Shown: piece by piece, positions 7,769 to 16,980 of the stretch | Layout: every line of letters begins with the position of its first letter | Position numbering within the stretch: position 1 is the stretch's first letter | Source: Luteibacter sp. | Lineage (GTDB): Bacteria; Pseudomonadota; Gammaproteobacteria; Xanthomonadales; Rhodanobacteraceae | Assembly (NCBI RefSeq): GCF_009912395.1 | Contig: NZ_WNDO01000012.1 | Span: 62,001-126,000 of the forward strand | Direction of reading: 5' to 3' | DNA: 64,000 nucleotides | Program-made: the position numbers and the translations under genes | Notes under the pieces: model-generated | What the model was told of the DNA's origin: nothing | Seen by the model: the letters and a program-made list of their open reading frames with translations, nothing else | Database searches by the model: none

Positions 7769-8720
7769 GCGGCGGCGGTTCGCGGACGTCGCCCCGCCGG
7801 TCCTCGATGTAGTACAGGGGGCGTCGCTTCGTTTCGGCATAGGTGCGCCCGACGTATTCGCCGATCAGGCCGATAGCCAGCAACTGGGCGCCCCCGAGGA
7901 AGAGGATCACCACCATCAGGGTCGGGTAACCCCGCACGGGGTCGCCCCATAGCAACGCTTTCAGGAAGACCCAGGCGGCATAGACGAAGGCGAGCATGGC
8001 GGCGGCGAAGCCCAGCCAGGAAGCAACCCGAAGTGGCGCCGATGAAAACGAGGTGACGCCCTCGATGGCGAGATTGGTCAGCCGCCAATAGTTCCACTTC
8101 GTGGTGCCCGCGTTGCGGGCGTCGCGATCGTAGACGAGCGAGCTTTGCCGGTAGCCGATCCAGGCGAACAGGCCCTTCATGAACCGCTGTCGTTCGCGCA
8201 GGGCGTTCACCGCCTCCACCGCGCGACGGTTCATGAGGCGGAAGTCGCCGGTATCGCGCGGCACGGGGGTGTGCGACAGGCGCTCCATGGTCCGGTAGAA
8301 CGCCGCGGAGGTGAAGCGCTTGAACCAGGTTTCGCCGTCGCGGCGGGCTCGCGTGGCATAGACCACGTCGTAGCCCTGCGCCGCGCGCTCCAGCAGGGCG
8401 GGGATCAGCTCGGGTGGATCCTGGAGATCGGCGTCGATGACGACCACGGCATCGGCGTCGATGTGGTCGAGACCGGCCGTCATGGCCGCCTCCTTGCCGA
8501 AGTTGCGGGACAGGCGCAGGGCCTGGACGCGCTCGTCGGTGCGAGACAAGGCATCGACGAGATCCCAGGTGGCGTCGCGGCTTCCGTCGTCGACGTAGAG
8601 CACATGGCAGCGCATGGGGAGCGTGTCGAGCACGGCCGCGAGGCGGCGATGGAATTCGCCGATGACCTCGGCCTCGTTGTAGGCCGGGACGAGGACAGCC
8701 AGGGAGCCGGGGGGCGTCAA
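7761..8720 (-). CDS. GT2 polyprenyl-phosphate glycosyltransferase (ArnC/GtrB/DPM1-like)
   Basis: This 319-residue enzyme has an N-terminal GT-A domain and two C-terminal membrane helices. The N-terminus LAVLVPAYNEAEVIGEFHRR, the metal-binding region VVVIDADLQDPPELIP and the RDTGDFRLMNRRAVEAV stretch are diagnostic of DPM1/GtrB/ArnC transferases, which load a sugar from a nucleotide donor onto undecaprenyl phosphate. The start is TTG 8720: CAGGAG lies 7 bases upstream and the protein then begins LTPPGSLAVLVPAYNE. A longer frame to 8957 would run into the divergent gene. The divergent YfhO-like membrane protein is a candidate acceptor-side partner for lipid-linked sugar transfer. Confidence 0.9.
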   Translation of the reverse strand: MTPPGSLAVLVPAYNEAEVIGEFHRRLAAVLDTLPMRCHVLYVDDGSRDATWDLVDALSRTDERVQALRLSRNFGKEAAMTAGLDHIDADAVVVIDADLQDPPELIPALLERAAQGYDVVYATRARRDGETWFKRFTSAAFYRTMERLSHTPVPRDTGDFRLMNRRAVEAVNALRERQRFMKGLFAWIGYRQSSLVYDRDARNAGTTKWNYWRLTNLAIEGVTSFSSAPLRVASWLGFAAAMLAFVYAAWVFLKALLWGDPVRGYPTLMVVILFLGGAQLLAIGLIGEYVGRTYAETKRRPLYYIEDRRGDVREPPPRD

Positions 8721-8813
8721 GCGGAAGCTCCTGGCAGGCGACGATGTCCGGGTCGCCCGGCTAGAATGCCGGTCCGACCGCTTGGTTGGCGGCAATTCAT
8801 TCGACGGATCCTC

Positions 8814-11048
8814 ATGTCCCGATTTTCGCTCTCGCGTGGACTGGCGGTGTTGGCGCTGGTCTGGACCGCGCTGCACCTGCCGTTGTTGCTCGGCTTCAGG
8901 GTGATGCCGGGCGACGCGATGAGCGAGTTTTATCCCGTGGTGTATTTCAACAGCCACAGTTTAAGGGAGGGGCTGGCGCCTTGGTGGAATCCGTTGCTGT
9001 TTTCTGGGTATCCACAGGTCGCCGACCCCCAGGGGATGCTGTTCTCACCCCTGTTGATGGCCTGGATGCTGCTCCGTGTCTCTCCAGGTTCCACCTGGTT
9101 CGTCTGGGGCGCCCTCCTGCACCTGCTGCTCGGTGCGTTCGCCATGTTTGCCCTGCTGCGCCGCCTCCGCGTGGCGTGGCTGGGCGCGCTACTGGGGGCG
9201 ACGGTGTTCATGGCCGGTGGCGTGGCGTCCTCGCGCATGCAGTACACGCCCATCCTGATCGTCTACTGCCTGCTGCCCCTGGCGCTGCTGACGCTGGGGT
9301 GGCTGCTCGAACGTCCTGGTCTTGGCAAGGGACTGGTACTGGGCCTGGTCATCGCCTGGATCCTCGTCCAGCCGGTCCAGCTGACGTATTTCGCGGGCCT
9401 GATGCTGTCGGTGTTCGCCCTTGCATCGATCGTGCGTCGCTGGAGCGACTGGGAACCCGCCACGCGATGGCGACTCGCCGGCGCGCTGATCCTGGCGGGG
9501 GTGGTGGGTATCGGGCTCGCATTACCCCAGTTGCTGTTCAGCTACGCCTTCGTACAGGTATCCAATCGCCCGTCGCTACCGCTCACGGATGCGCTCGAGC
9601 GTGCGCTCGACTGGCGGACCCTGCTCACCCTGTTCGACCCGAACGCATTGCACAGCCTGCGTGGTCGTTACCAGGGGCCGGCCGATCCGATCGAAACCTT
9701 CTTCTATGCCGGTGCGCTGCCGATGTTGTGCATCGCGTTCGGCGCGCGGGGGATGTGGACCGAGCCGACGTGGCGGCGACACCTGATTTTCTTCGGCGCC
9801 GCCGCGCTCGTGGCGGTGATCTACATGGTCGGCGACCATACGCCGATCTACGGATGGCTCTACGAGTGGTTCCCCGGTGTGAAGCAGTTCCGCCGTCCTT
9901 CGGACAGCGCCTACATGATCAACCTGTTGCTCGCCTTCGCCACGGCATTCGGGTTGTCGCGCGTGGACCTGTCGTCGCGACGGCAGCTCTCCTGGCTGTT
10001 CGGGTTGGCGGCCGCATGGCTGCTGCTGGCCAGCCTGCACATGCGTGGCGAGGGTGAGCCCTGGCAGGCGGCGAGCATTCTTGCCGCACTGGTCGCGGGT
10101 GTCGCCTGGGTGCATGTACGGAAGGATCGTCGCATCGGCGTCGTCGCGTTCTGGATGCTGGCGCTGGTCGTCGTGGACTACCGTTGCTTCAACCTCAATG
10201 GCGTATTCAACCAGCGTGGCGATCCCGCGCGGCGCTTCCATCGCGAGGCATCCGTCCACATGCTTGAAGGGCGCTTTCGAGCCTATGCGCCTGGCGGACT
10301 CGCGCCGCGCACCGAGACCCACGGCCTTGGCGCGGGATGGCGCAACAATGTCGTGCTCGACGACATCCCGGCGACGCATGGTTACGGTCCGCTGCGCTGG
10401 GCGATCTACGATCGCTGGTACGGTGCGGATGTCTACACGAGTGGCGATGGTGCGCGACCGTATACGCCCTACAACAACGATCCGGGTAGCCCTTTGAACC
10501 GGTTGCTCGGCGTGCGTTACATCGTGCAACCCGCCGGGCAGGGCAGCGCACACTGGCTGACGCCCCTCGGCGAGGATGCCACGGTCTACGCCGACGCGAA
10601 GGTAGAGGTCATCGAAAACACCGCTGCCTACGCACGCGTACTCGCGCCGACCGACATCCGCCGCCTTCCTGTCGGGCAGGCACTTTCTCCGGAGTTCTTC
10701 GCGACCACGGATTTCTCAACCACGCTCTGGCTCACGCCAAGGGATGCGGTGGATGCCCATGATGTTCCCGCAGGATGCGATGGCCAGCGGCACATCGACG
10801 CCACGACGGCGACCAACATCCATATTGGCGTGCGTTCATCCGGTGAGCGCGCCGGCTGGATCGTCGTGACCGACCAGGATTTCCCGGGCTGGGTCGCACG
10901 CATCGATGGTGCTGAAGTGGCGACCCATCGGGCCGATGGCCTTTTGCGCGCGGTCTGCGTGCCGATGGGAACGCATGAACTGACCTTCACGTTCCAGCCG
11001 TGGCGCATGGTCACCGAGGTGTTGCGTCGTCCCAATAGTTGGCGGTGA
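8814..11048 (+). CDS. YfhO-like multi-spanning membrane protein (putative GT-C)
   Basis: This 744-residue inner-membrane protein has roughly ten to twelve hydrophobic helices in its first 480 residues and a soluble C-terminal domain. The first periplasmic loop holds FRVMPGDAMSEFYPVVYF followed by WWNPLLFSGYP, the acidic-loop pattern of the YfhO family. That family resembles GT-C glycosyltransferases that use lipid-linked donors. The C-terminus contains VVTDQDFPGWVARIDG, a common end domain in this family (often YPGWxAxVDG). I chose ATG 8814 because the protein then starts with a short basic segment and a first helix; the ribosome site is weak (GGATCC). It is probably a sugar transferase for LPS or protein decoration using the divergent GT2's product; that link is inference. 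Confidence 0.78.
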   Translation: MSRFSLSRGLAVLALVWTALHLPLLLGFRVMPGDAMSEFYPVVYFNSHSLREGLAPWWNPLLFSGYPQVADPQGMLFSPLLMAWMLLRVSPGSTWFVWGALLHLLLGAFAMFALLRRLRVAWLGALLGATVFMAGGVASSRMQYTPILIVYCLLPLALLTLGWLLERPGLGKGLVLGLVIAWILVQPVQLTYFAGLMLSVFALASIVRRWSDWEPATRWRLAGALILAGVVGIGLALPQLLFSYAFVQVSNRPSLPLTDALERALDWRTLLTLFDPNALHSLRGRYQGPADPIETFFYAGALPMLCIAFGARGMWTEPTWRRHLIFFGAAALVAVIYMVGDHTPIYGWLYEWFPGVKQFRRPSDSAYMINLLLAFATAFGLSRVDLSSRRQLSWLFGLAAAWLLLASLHMRGEGEPWQAASILAALVAGVAWVHVRKDRRIGVVAFWMLALVVVDYRCFNLNGVFNQRGDPARRFHREASVHMLEGRFRAYAPGGLAPRTETHGLGAGWRNNVVLDDIPATHGYGPLRWAIYDRWYGADVYTSGDGARPYTPYNNDPGSPLNRLLGVRYIVQPAGQGSAHWLTPLGEDATVYADAKVEVIENTAAYARVLAPTDIRRLPVGQALSPEFFATTDFSTTLWLTPRDAVDAHDVPAGCDGQRHIDATTATNIHIGVRSSGERAGWIVVTDQDFPGWVARIDGAEVATHRADGLLRAVCVPMGTHELTFTFQPWRMVTEVLRRPNSWR

Positions 11049-11100
11049 CGTCTCCCGTCGCGACATGCCGTGGACATTCCGTTCGCTAGGCTAGGGAGTC

Positions 11101-12213
11101 ATGAGCCTTTCCGATTGGGTGCCAGACATCAGGCATCCGTGGACGCGCTTCGCGCTGATCGTCGTGATCGCGCTGGTGGCCGCGGGTATCCTCCGCCGGG
11201 TGGTCCACGCCTTGCTGCGTCGCCTCGCGGTGCATCATCCGATGAGCGCGACGATCCTCCGGCGGGCGAATGCCCCGCTTGAGTCGATCGTGCCGTTGAC
11301 GATGCTGTTGCTCTCGTTCCGGGCCGCGCCCGATGAACCCGCGGGACTGATCTCGGGAGCCGAGCACTTCCTCGGCATCGCCCTGATCGCCGCTGTCACC
11401 TGGTTCCTCGTGCGCTGCGTCGGCGCCCTGGACGCCGCGGTATCGCGCTTCAATCCCATCGACCTTGAAGACAACCTGCGTGCCAGGCGCGTGCAGACAC
11501 AGGCGCGCGTGCTCAGTCGCACCGCGATGGTGGTGATCGTCGTACTAGGCATGGGCGTCGCGCTGATGACCTTCCCCGCGGTCCGGCAGTTCGGCGCGAG
11601 TCTGCTGGCCTCGGCGGGACTGGCGGGCCTGGCCGTCGGCCTGGCCGCGAAGCCTGTACTAGGCAATCTCATCGCGGGCATCCAGATCGCCCTGACGCAA
11701 CCCATCCGGATCGACGACGTGGTGATCGTGGAAGGCGAGTGGGGGCGCGTGGAAGAAATCACCAGCACGTATGTCGTGGTGAAGATCTGGGACGAGCGCC
11801 GCATGGTCGTGCCCCTGCAGTACTTCATCGAGCATCCGTTCCAGAACTGGACGCGGCGCAGTTCGCAGATCCTGGGTTCGGCGATGCTGTGGTTCGATTA
11901 CGGGCTGCCACTGGACCCACTGAGGGACGAACTCCAGCGTATTTGCCGTGATGCGCCTGAGTGGGATGGCCGCGTGTGCGTCCTTCAGGTCGTGGATACC
12001 AACGACAAGGCGATGCAGTTGCGTGCGCTTGTCAGTTCATCCAATTCGGGCAAATCGTGGGATCTTCGCTGCAAGGTGCGCGAGGGGCTGATCGGCTTTG
12101 TCCGGCGCGAGTTTCCGGCCTACCTTCCACGCCTGCGCGCGGGTGTCGAGGTCGCCGCCGACATGGCGACCCCGACGGAATCCCCAGGGGATTTGACTCA
12201 GACCAGCCCGTGA
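11101..12213 (+). CDS. MscS-family mechanosensitive channel
   Basis: This 370-residue inner-membrane protein has four or so N-terminal helices, then the MscS pore and vestibule core. The pore-lining helix is ASAGLAGLAVGLAAKPVLGN. The beta domain starts at PIRIDDVVIVEGEWGRVEEI, and the region TYVVVKIWDERRMVVPLQYF is strongly typical. It should act as a low-threshold osmotic safety valve. It is somewhat larger than E. coli MscS (286 residues), nearer the YnaI/YbdG size class. The last 16 bases overlap the convergent response-regulator gene. Confidence 0.93.
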   Translation: MSLSDWVPDIRHPWTRFALIVVIALVAAGILRRVVHALLRRLAVHHPMSATILRRANAPLESIVPLTMLLLSFRAAPDEPAGLISGAEHFLGIALIAAVTWFLVRCVGALDAAVSRFNPIDLEDNLRARRVQTQARVLSRTAMVVIVVLGMGVALMTFPAVRQFGASLLASAGLAGLAVGLAAKPVLGNLIAGIQIALTQPIRIDDVVIVEGEWGRVEEITSTYVVVKIWDERRMVVPLQYFIEHPFQNWTRRSSQILGSAMLWFDYGLPLDPLRDELQRICRDAPEWDGRVCVLQVVDTNDKAMQLRALVSSSNSGKSWDLRCKVREGLIGFVRREFPAYLPRLRAGVEVAADMATPTESPGDLTQTSP

Positions 12214-12833
12214 TCGCGCACGTAGTCGCCGAGCAGGCTATCGTGGTCCACGCCCAGCTTGCGCATGGCATCGCGTTTCTGTCGGCTGATGGTCTTCACC
12301 GACTTGCCTTCGCGATCGGCAATCTGCTGTAGCGACATGCCATTGACGAACGCCTTGATGACCTCTTTCTCGCGCGGGGATAGAGGGGCGCCAGGCATCG
12401 CCACCGACGACTCGTCGGCTTCGTTGAGGATGTCCAGCAGGGTTTCGCTCAGGTAGGTTTCGCCGTCGTGGATCGCCTTCGCGGCAGTGGCGAGTTCGTC
12501 CATCGGCGCGCGCTTGTCGATGACGCCGCGAGCGCCACGGTTGAGCATCGAATTGAGCGCCGCGGGCCGGTTTATCATGGTGAGCACGATCACCGCGAGG
12601 TGGGGATGTTTCTCCTTCAGGGTATCGAGCAGGACGAAACCGTCGTCCTGTTCGTCCGCGGGCATGAGAAAATCCGTAATCACCACGTCGCAGGGCGTGG
12701 TCTCAAGCAGGGCGAGAAGCTCCTTTGCGCTCTTTGCTTCGCCGACGACGTCGATATGCGCATTCCTTAGCGCCAGGGCACCTCCGACGAGAACGAGCGG
12801 GTGATCGTCCGCCAGAATGACTTTCAGTGGCAT
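12198..12833 (-). CDS. NarL/RcsB-type response regulator
   Basis: This 211-residue DNA-binding regulator has an N-terminal receiver domain with the acidic pair ADDHP, phospho-acceptor Asp54 in VVITDFLMP and conserved Lys in GVIDKRAP. A LuxR-type helix-turn-helix follows (LSPREKEVIKAFVNGMSLQQIADREGKS split over two helices, then TISRQKRDAMRKLGV). The HTH resembles RcsB/EvgA. ATG 12833 is chosen because AAGGAGAA lies 9 bases upstream. It is divergent from the hybrid histidine kinase gene 88 bases away, so the two are very likely a cognate pair, with the kinase HPt domain phosphorylating Asp54. Target genes cannot be told from the sequence. Confidence 0.92.
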   Translation of the reverse strand: MPLKVILADDHPLVLVGGALALRNAHIDVVGEAKSAKELLALLETTPCDVVITDFLMPADEQDDGFVLLDTLKEKHPHLAVIVLTMINRPAALNSMLNRGARGVIDKRAPMDELATAAKAIHDGETYLSETLLDILNEADESSVAMPGAPLSPREKEVIKAFVNGMSLQQIADREGKSVKTISRQKRDAMRKLGVDHDSLLGDYVRDHGLV

Positions 12834-12921
12834 GCCTTGATTTCTCCTTAAACTTGCATTGCGACACAACGTGTATCGGACTGATTATGCCCATTAAGGT
12901 TCCCCTTACGAAGACCAGGCA

Positions 12922-15900
12922 GTGACCCGAGCCATCCTTCTGTTAATCCTGCTCGTGCTAGCGCCACTGGCCCGGGCTGTCCCGGAAGCCGCCCTGTCGG
13001 CGCAGGACGCCGACTGGCTGCGGAAACACCCTGTCTGGACGGTCGGTGCCTATCGCGAGGGGTATCCCCCCTTCGAGGAGCTGCGCGGTGGCGAACTGGA
13101 AGGCCTGGGCCCCGACTACCTGAAGGAAATCGCACGTCAGCTGGGCGTCACCCTGCAGACCCGCGTCTACCCCACCTGGCCGGCGCTTCTGGCCGCGCTG
13201 GCGCGTGGCGAGATCGACGTGGCCACCTCGGTGACCCCTCTTGAGCAGGGGATGCCCGGCATCCGTATCGGGGCGACCTACTTCGAATCCCTGCCTGCAC
13301 TGGTGGAGCGGCTCGACGGACCGCCGATCCATCGGCCCGGCGAGCTGATTGGTAAACGTCTGGCCGTCCATACGGGATACTTCGACGTCGAGGCATTGCG
13401 CCGCGAACTGCCGGAAACGACCCTGGTGGAGACGGAATCCACCGCGGATGCCTTGTCGCGCGTACGTTCGGGAGAAGTCGCCGCCTACATCGACAACCCG
13501 TATTCCGCGCGCGAGTTCGTCAGCCGCCTGAAGATGGACCACGAACTGGGCGTCGGCATGCCGCTGGCGCTGCCCATCAGTTCACTGGCGTTTGCCGTGC
13601 CGGAAACGCGCGCACCCATTGGTCGCGCCATCGACCTGGCCCTCGGCGACCTCACTGCGGCCGACCACGGGCGCCTGCGGGCGCGCTGGGTGGGGCGCGA
13701 TATCGCGCCCCGGCCGCAACTCGGTGGCATTCCCCTCAGCGAGAAGGAAAAGGCCTGGCTGCACGACCTGCCGCCTTTACGCCTGGGCGTGGACCCCAGC
13801 TACGTGCCTTTCAGCCTCATCACGGGGCAGGGCGAGGCGGAAGGGCTTGCGCTGGACTACGTGCGCGAGATCGCCGCCGAACTGGGCGTGCGCGTGACAC
13901 AGGTGCCCAGCGAGGATTGGGCGGGCACCGTGGACAAGGTCCGTCATGGCCAGGTGGACCTGGTGGCCGCGATCAATCCGCAAAGTGCGACCTCGCCCGA
14001 CCTCGAGGCGAGCGTTTCGTACCTGGATTTCCCGATCATGATCGTCACCCGCGAGGGGGCGCCGACCATTGCGGGCCTTGAAGACCTCGCCGGTAAGCGG
14101 GTCATCGGCAACGTGACGCGCGAACCCATCCGCCGCCTGTTGTCCCGCATTCCCAACGCGGAGATCGTGGCCGCGCCCACCGAAGCCGAGGGCCTGCGTC
14201 GTCTCGCAGCGGGCGGTGGTGACGCGTTCGTGGGCAACCTGGCGTCGATCGATTACCTGATTCGTGAGAATTTTCTTGGTCAGTTGAAGGTCGCCGCGCC
14301 GACGGGCGAAAACGAGCCGATCGCCATCGGCGTGCGCCGCGAGTTGGCGGATCAACTGTTGCCCTTGGTCAATCGCGTGCTGATGAACCTGCCCACGCAC
14401 CGGCAGCAGGAGATCCGCAACACCTGGTTCGCCTCGCATTACGTGGTCGGTCCTACCTGGAAGGAGTTCGCGGGACGGGTGCTGCCGTTTGCCGTGCTGC
14501 TGCTGGCCTCGCTGATCGCGATCAGCTACGCCTATATCAACTTGCGCCGGGAAACGCGTCGTCGCGAGCGGACCGAGCGCCGGCTCGCGGAGGTGACGGC
14601 CCATGTGCCCGCCGTGGTCTACGAGGCCGTGCGCGGCACGGATGGGGCATACAGCATGACCTACGTGGGCGGCGATCCGCAGTCCATTCTCGGCATGGAG
14701 CCCGCGCAGATGCTCGCGGGCGGCGAGAGCATGCTGGTGCCCGTGGCGACCGAGGAGCGCGCCGCGATGCGCGAAGCTTTCGAACGGTCCGCGCGCGACC
14801 TGCGTCCCCTGCATGTCACGGTTCGCGCACAGGTCGGTGGACGCGTGCGTTACCTGAGTTCCGACGCGGTGCCCCTGGCCGCTGCCGACGGCACGGTGCG
14901 CTGGAACGGTTACTGGGTCGATGTCACCGCGCAGGAGTTGGCGTCGCGTCATCTCGCCCATGCACGCGACGAAGCGGAAGCGGCGACACGTGCGAAGAGC
15001 GACTTTCTGGCGACGATCAGTCATGAAATACGCACGCCGATGAATGGCGTGATCGGCCTGCTCGACGTGCTGGAGCGGACGCGCCTGGACGATACGCAGC
15101 GACGCATGGTCGCCACGATTGAGCATTCCGCCGAAGCCTTGTTGCACATCCTCGACGACGTACTCGATTTTTCGAAGATCGAAGCCGGGCACCTAACCCT
15201 CGATCCGCGTCCATCGGATCCACGCGCGATCGTCGAAGGCGCATTGGCGATCATGGCTGGGCAGGCCGAAGGCAAGGGGCTGCATCTGGTCTCCCGGATG
15301 GATGGGGCATTGGCCCTTGCGGTGCTTGTCGATGACGGACGCCTGCGCCAGGTCCTGCTCAACCTGTTGGGCAATGCGATCAAGTTCACCGCCGAAGGCG
15401 AAGTGGCGATCGACGTCGTCGTGGCGGAGCAGGTCGGCGCACGCCAGCGCCTCGTGATCACGGTGACGGATACCGGTATCGGCATTCACGCGGCGAAGCT
15501 GCGTCATGTCTTCGCACCTTTCAGCCAGGCGGAGTCGTCCACGACGCGTCGTTTCGGCGGTACCGGCCTCGGCTTGAGCATCTCGCGTCGCCTGATCGAG
15601 CGCATGGGGGGGCACATCGCCATTGATAGCGAACCTGGCCAGGGCACGCGGATGGTCGTCACGCTGGAGCTGCAGGTAGTGGACGTGCCGTTTTCGCCCG
15701 AGATCGCCGGCAACCCGGACATCGCGCCGATCAACCGGCATCCCGGCATGCGGATACTGCTGGCGGAAGACCACCCTGTGAACCAGGAGCTGGTGCGCGT
15801 GCAACTGGGCATGCATGGCTATGCCTGCGACGTGGTGGACGACGGCCAGGCTGCATTGGATGCGCTGGAAAGATCGTCCTACGACCTGCTATTGGTCGAT

Positions 15901-16473
15901 TGCCATATGCCACGGGTGGATGGCTATGCCGTGGCACGCGAAGTGCGCCGTAGGGAAGCCGGGGGAAATACGCGCCTGCCGATCGTCGCCATGACCGCCG
16001 ATGCCCGCGCGGACCAGCGCGATCTCTGCCTGGCCGCGGGCATGGACGACCTCTTGCGCAAGCCTATCCGGCTGGAGGCATTCCACGAGGCGGTGGAGCG
16101 CTGGCTGGGACATGCCGAAGCGCCGTTGCCGTCGGTCGACATGCCGCGGATGCGTCGTGCTTTTGGTTCCGACGAGAACGTGGCCAAGGTGATAAGGGCC
16201 GGCGTGACCACCACACGCGACGCGCTCGACCGCCTGGCACCTGTGCTGGAACGTGCCGAGCGCGAGGAGGTGGCCGGCTGGATCCACCACGTGCTCGGCG
16301 GCGTCAACGTGTTCGGCGCATCGGAGATCGGTCTGTCGGGTGAGCGCCTTGAACTGGCCTTGCGCAACGGTGCCGCTCCGGATATCGCGGCGGTCCGCGT
16401 TTTTGCGGAAGCTGTGCGCGAATTCAGCGATGGGCTTGAACGATTCGCGGAGCGATTGGTACCGACGGTGTAG
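12922..16473 (+). CDS. EvgS/BvgS-like hybrid sensor histidine kinase
   Basis: This 1183-residue inner-membrane phosphorelay kinase has a signal peptide (1-19), two tandem periplasmic solute-binding (Venus flytrap, SBP_bac_3) domains at about 35-265 and 280-500, and one membrane helix near 517-540 (VLPFAVLLLASLIAISYAY). A PAS-like domain lies around 570-670. The dimerisation/phospho-His domain has His701 in SHEIRTPMNGV, followed by an ATPase domain ending with FGGTGLGLSISRRL. A receiver carries Asp993 in LLLVDCHMP. A C-terminal HPt domain carries His1123 in HHVLGG, where the usual Lys after the His is Gly. The layout equals EvgS/BvgS. The GTG start has only a weak ribosome site. Confidence 0.94.
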   Translation: MTRAILLLILLVLAPLARAVPEAALSAQDADWLRKHPVWTVGAYREGYPPFEELRGGELEGLGPDYLKEIARQLGVTLQTRVYPTWPALLAALARGEIDVATSVTPLEQGMPGIRIGATYFESLPALVERLDGPPIHRPGELIGKRLAVHTGYFDVEALRRELPETTLVETESTADALSRVRSGEVAAYIDNPYSAREFVSRLKMDHELGVGMPLALPISSLAFAVPETRAPIGRAIDLALGDLTAADHGRLRARWVGRDIAPRPQLGGIPLSEKEKAWLHDLPPLRLGVDPSYVPFSLITGQGEAEGLALDYVREIAAELGVRVTQVPSEDWAGTVDKVRHGQVDLVAAINPQSATSPDLEASVSYLDFPIMIVTREGAPTIAGLEDLAGKRVIGNVTREPIRRLLSRIPNAEIVAAPTEAEGLRRLAAGGGDAFVGNLASIDYLIRENFLGQLKVAAPTGENEPIAIGVRRELADQLLPLVNRVLMNLPTHRQQEIRNTWFASHYVVGPTWKEFAGRVLPFAVLLLASLIAISYAYINLRRETRRRERTERRLAEVTAHVPAVVYEAVRGTDGAYSMTYVGGDPQSILGMEPAQMLAGGESMLVPVATEERAAMREAFERSARDLRPLHVTVRAQVGGRVRYLSSDAVPLAAADGTVRWNGYWVDVTAQELASRHLAHARDEAEAATRAKSDFLATISHEIRTPMNGVIGLLDVLERTRLDDTQRRMVATIEHSAEALLHILDDVLDFSKIEAGHLTLDPRPSDPRAIVEGALAIMAGQAEGKGLHLVSRMDGALALAVLVDDGRLRQVLLNLLGNAIKFTAEGEVAIDVVVAEQVGARQRLVITVTDTGIGIHAAKLRHVFAPFSQAESSTTRRFGGTGLGLSISRRLIERMGGHIAIDSEPGQGTRMVVTLELQVVDVPFSPEIAGNPDIAPINRHPGMRILLAEDHPVNQELVRVQLGMHGYACDVVDDGQAALDALERSSYDLLLVDCHMPRVDGYAVAREVRRREAGGNTRLPIVAMTADARADQRDLCLAAGMDDLLRKPIRLEAFHEAVERWLGHAEAPLPSVDMPRMRRAFGSDENVAKVIRAGVTTTRDALDRLAPVLERAEREEVAGWIHHVLGGVNVFGASEIGLSGERLELALRNGAAPDIAAVRVFAEAVREFSDGLERFAERLVPTV

Positions 16474-16479
16474 CCGATA

Positions 16480-16980
16480 TCAGTCGTAGTCGACGGCGAG
16501 GATGGCGAAGCGTGTCTTTCCGCCGGGCAGTTCCGCCTCGAATTCGTCGTCCACGCGCTTCTTGAGCACGGCGCGCGCCAACGGCGAGTCCACGCTGATC
16601 CAGCCTTGTCGCGCGTCGGTCTCGTCGGGGCCGACGATGCGATAACGCACGGTGTCGCCGGTTTCCACGTTCTCCAGCTCCATGGTGGCGCCGAAGAACA
16701 CGGCATCGCGCTGCGATGGCGCGGTCTCCACGACCTTGAGCGATGGGATGCGTTTGCTGAGGTAACGCGCACGCCGGTCAATCTCGCCGAGTTGCTTCTT
16801 GCGGTAGATGTACTCCGCGTTTTCCGAGCGATCGCCCTCGGCCGCCGCGGCAGCAAGTGCCTTGACGACCTCGGGGCGCACCGTGTGCCACAGGTGGTCG
16901 AGTTCGCTCTTGAGTCGTTCGAAACCCTCGCGGGTGATGATCGCGGTGGATGACGGCGAAGGCGGACGCCAGCGACTCAT
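16480..16980 (-). CDS. greB: Transcription elongation factor GreB
   Basis: GreB rescues backtracked RNA polymerase by stimulating cleavage of the nascent RNA through the secondary channel. The 166-residue length is right. The N-terminal coiled coil has the expected acidic tip ([20 protein letters not shown] with the D/E pair), preceded by [17 protein letters not shown]. The C-terminal FKBP-like domain shows [11 protein letters not shown] and [12 protein letters not shown]. It starts at ATG 16980, overlapping the upstream gene's stop by ATGA, so it is the last gene of the HerA-like ATPase, membrane protein, greB run. The ORF could extend upstream, but only through low-complexity Arg/Pro sequence. 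Confidence 0.95.
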   Translation of the reverse strand: MSRWRPPSPSSTAIITREGFERLKSELDHLWHTVRPEVVKALAAAAAEGDRSENAEYIYRKKQLGEIDRRARYLSKRIPSLKVVETAPSQRDAVFFGATMELENVETGDTVRYRIVGPDETDARQGWISVDSPLARAVLKKRVDDEFEAELPGGKTRFAILAVDYD

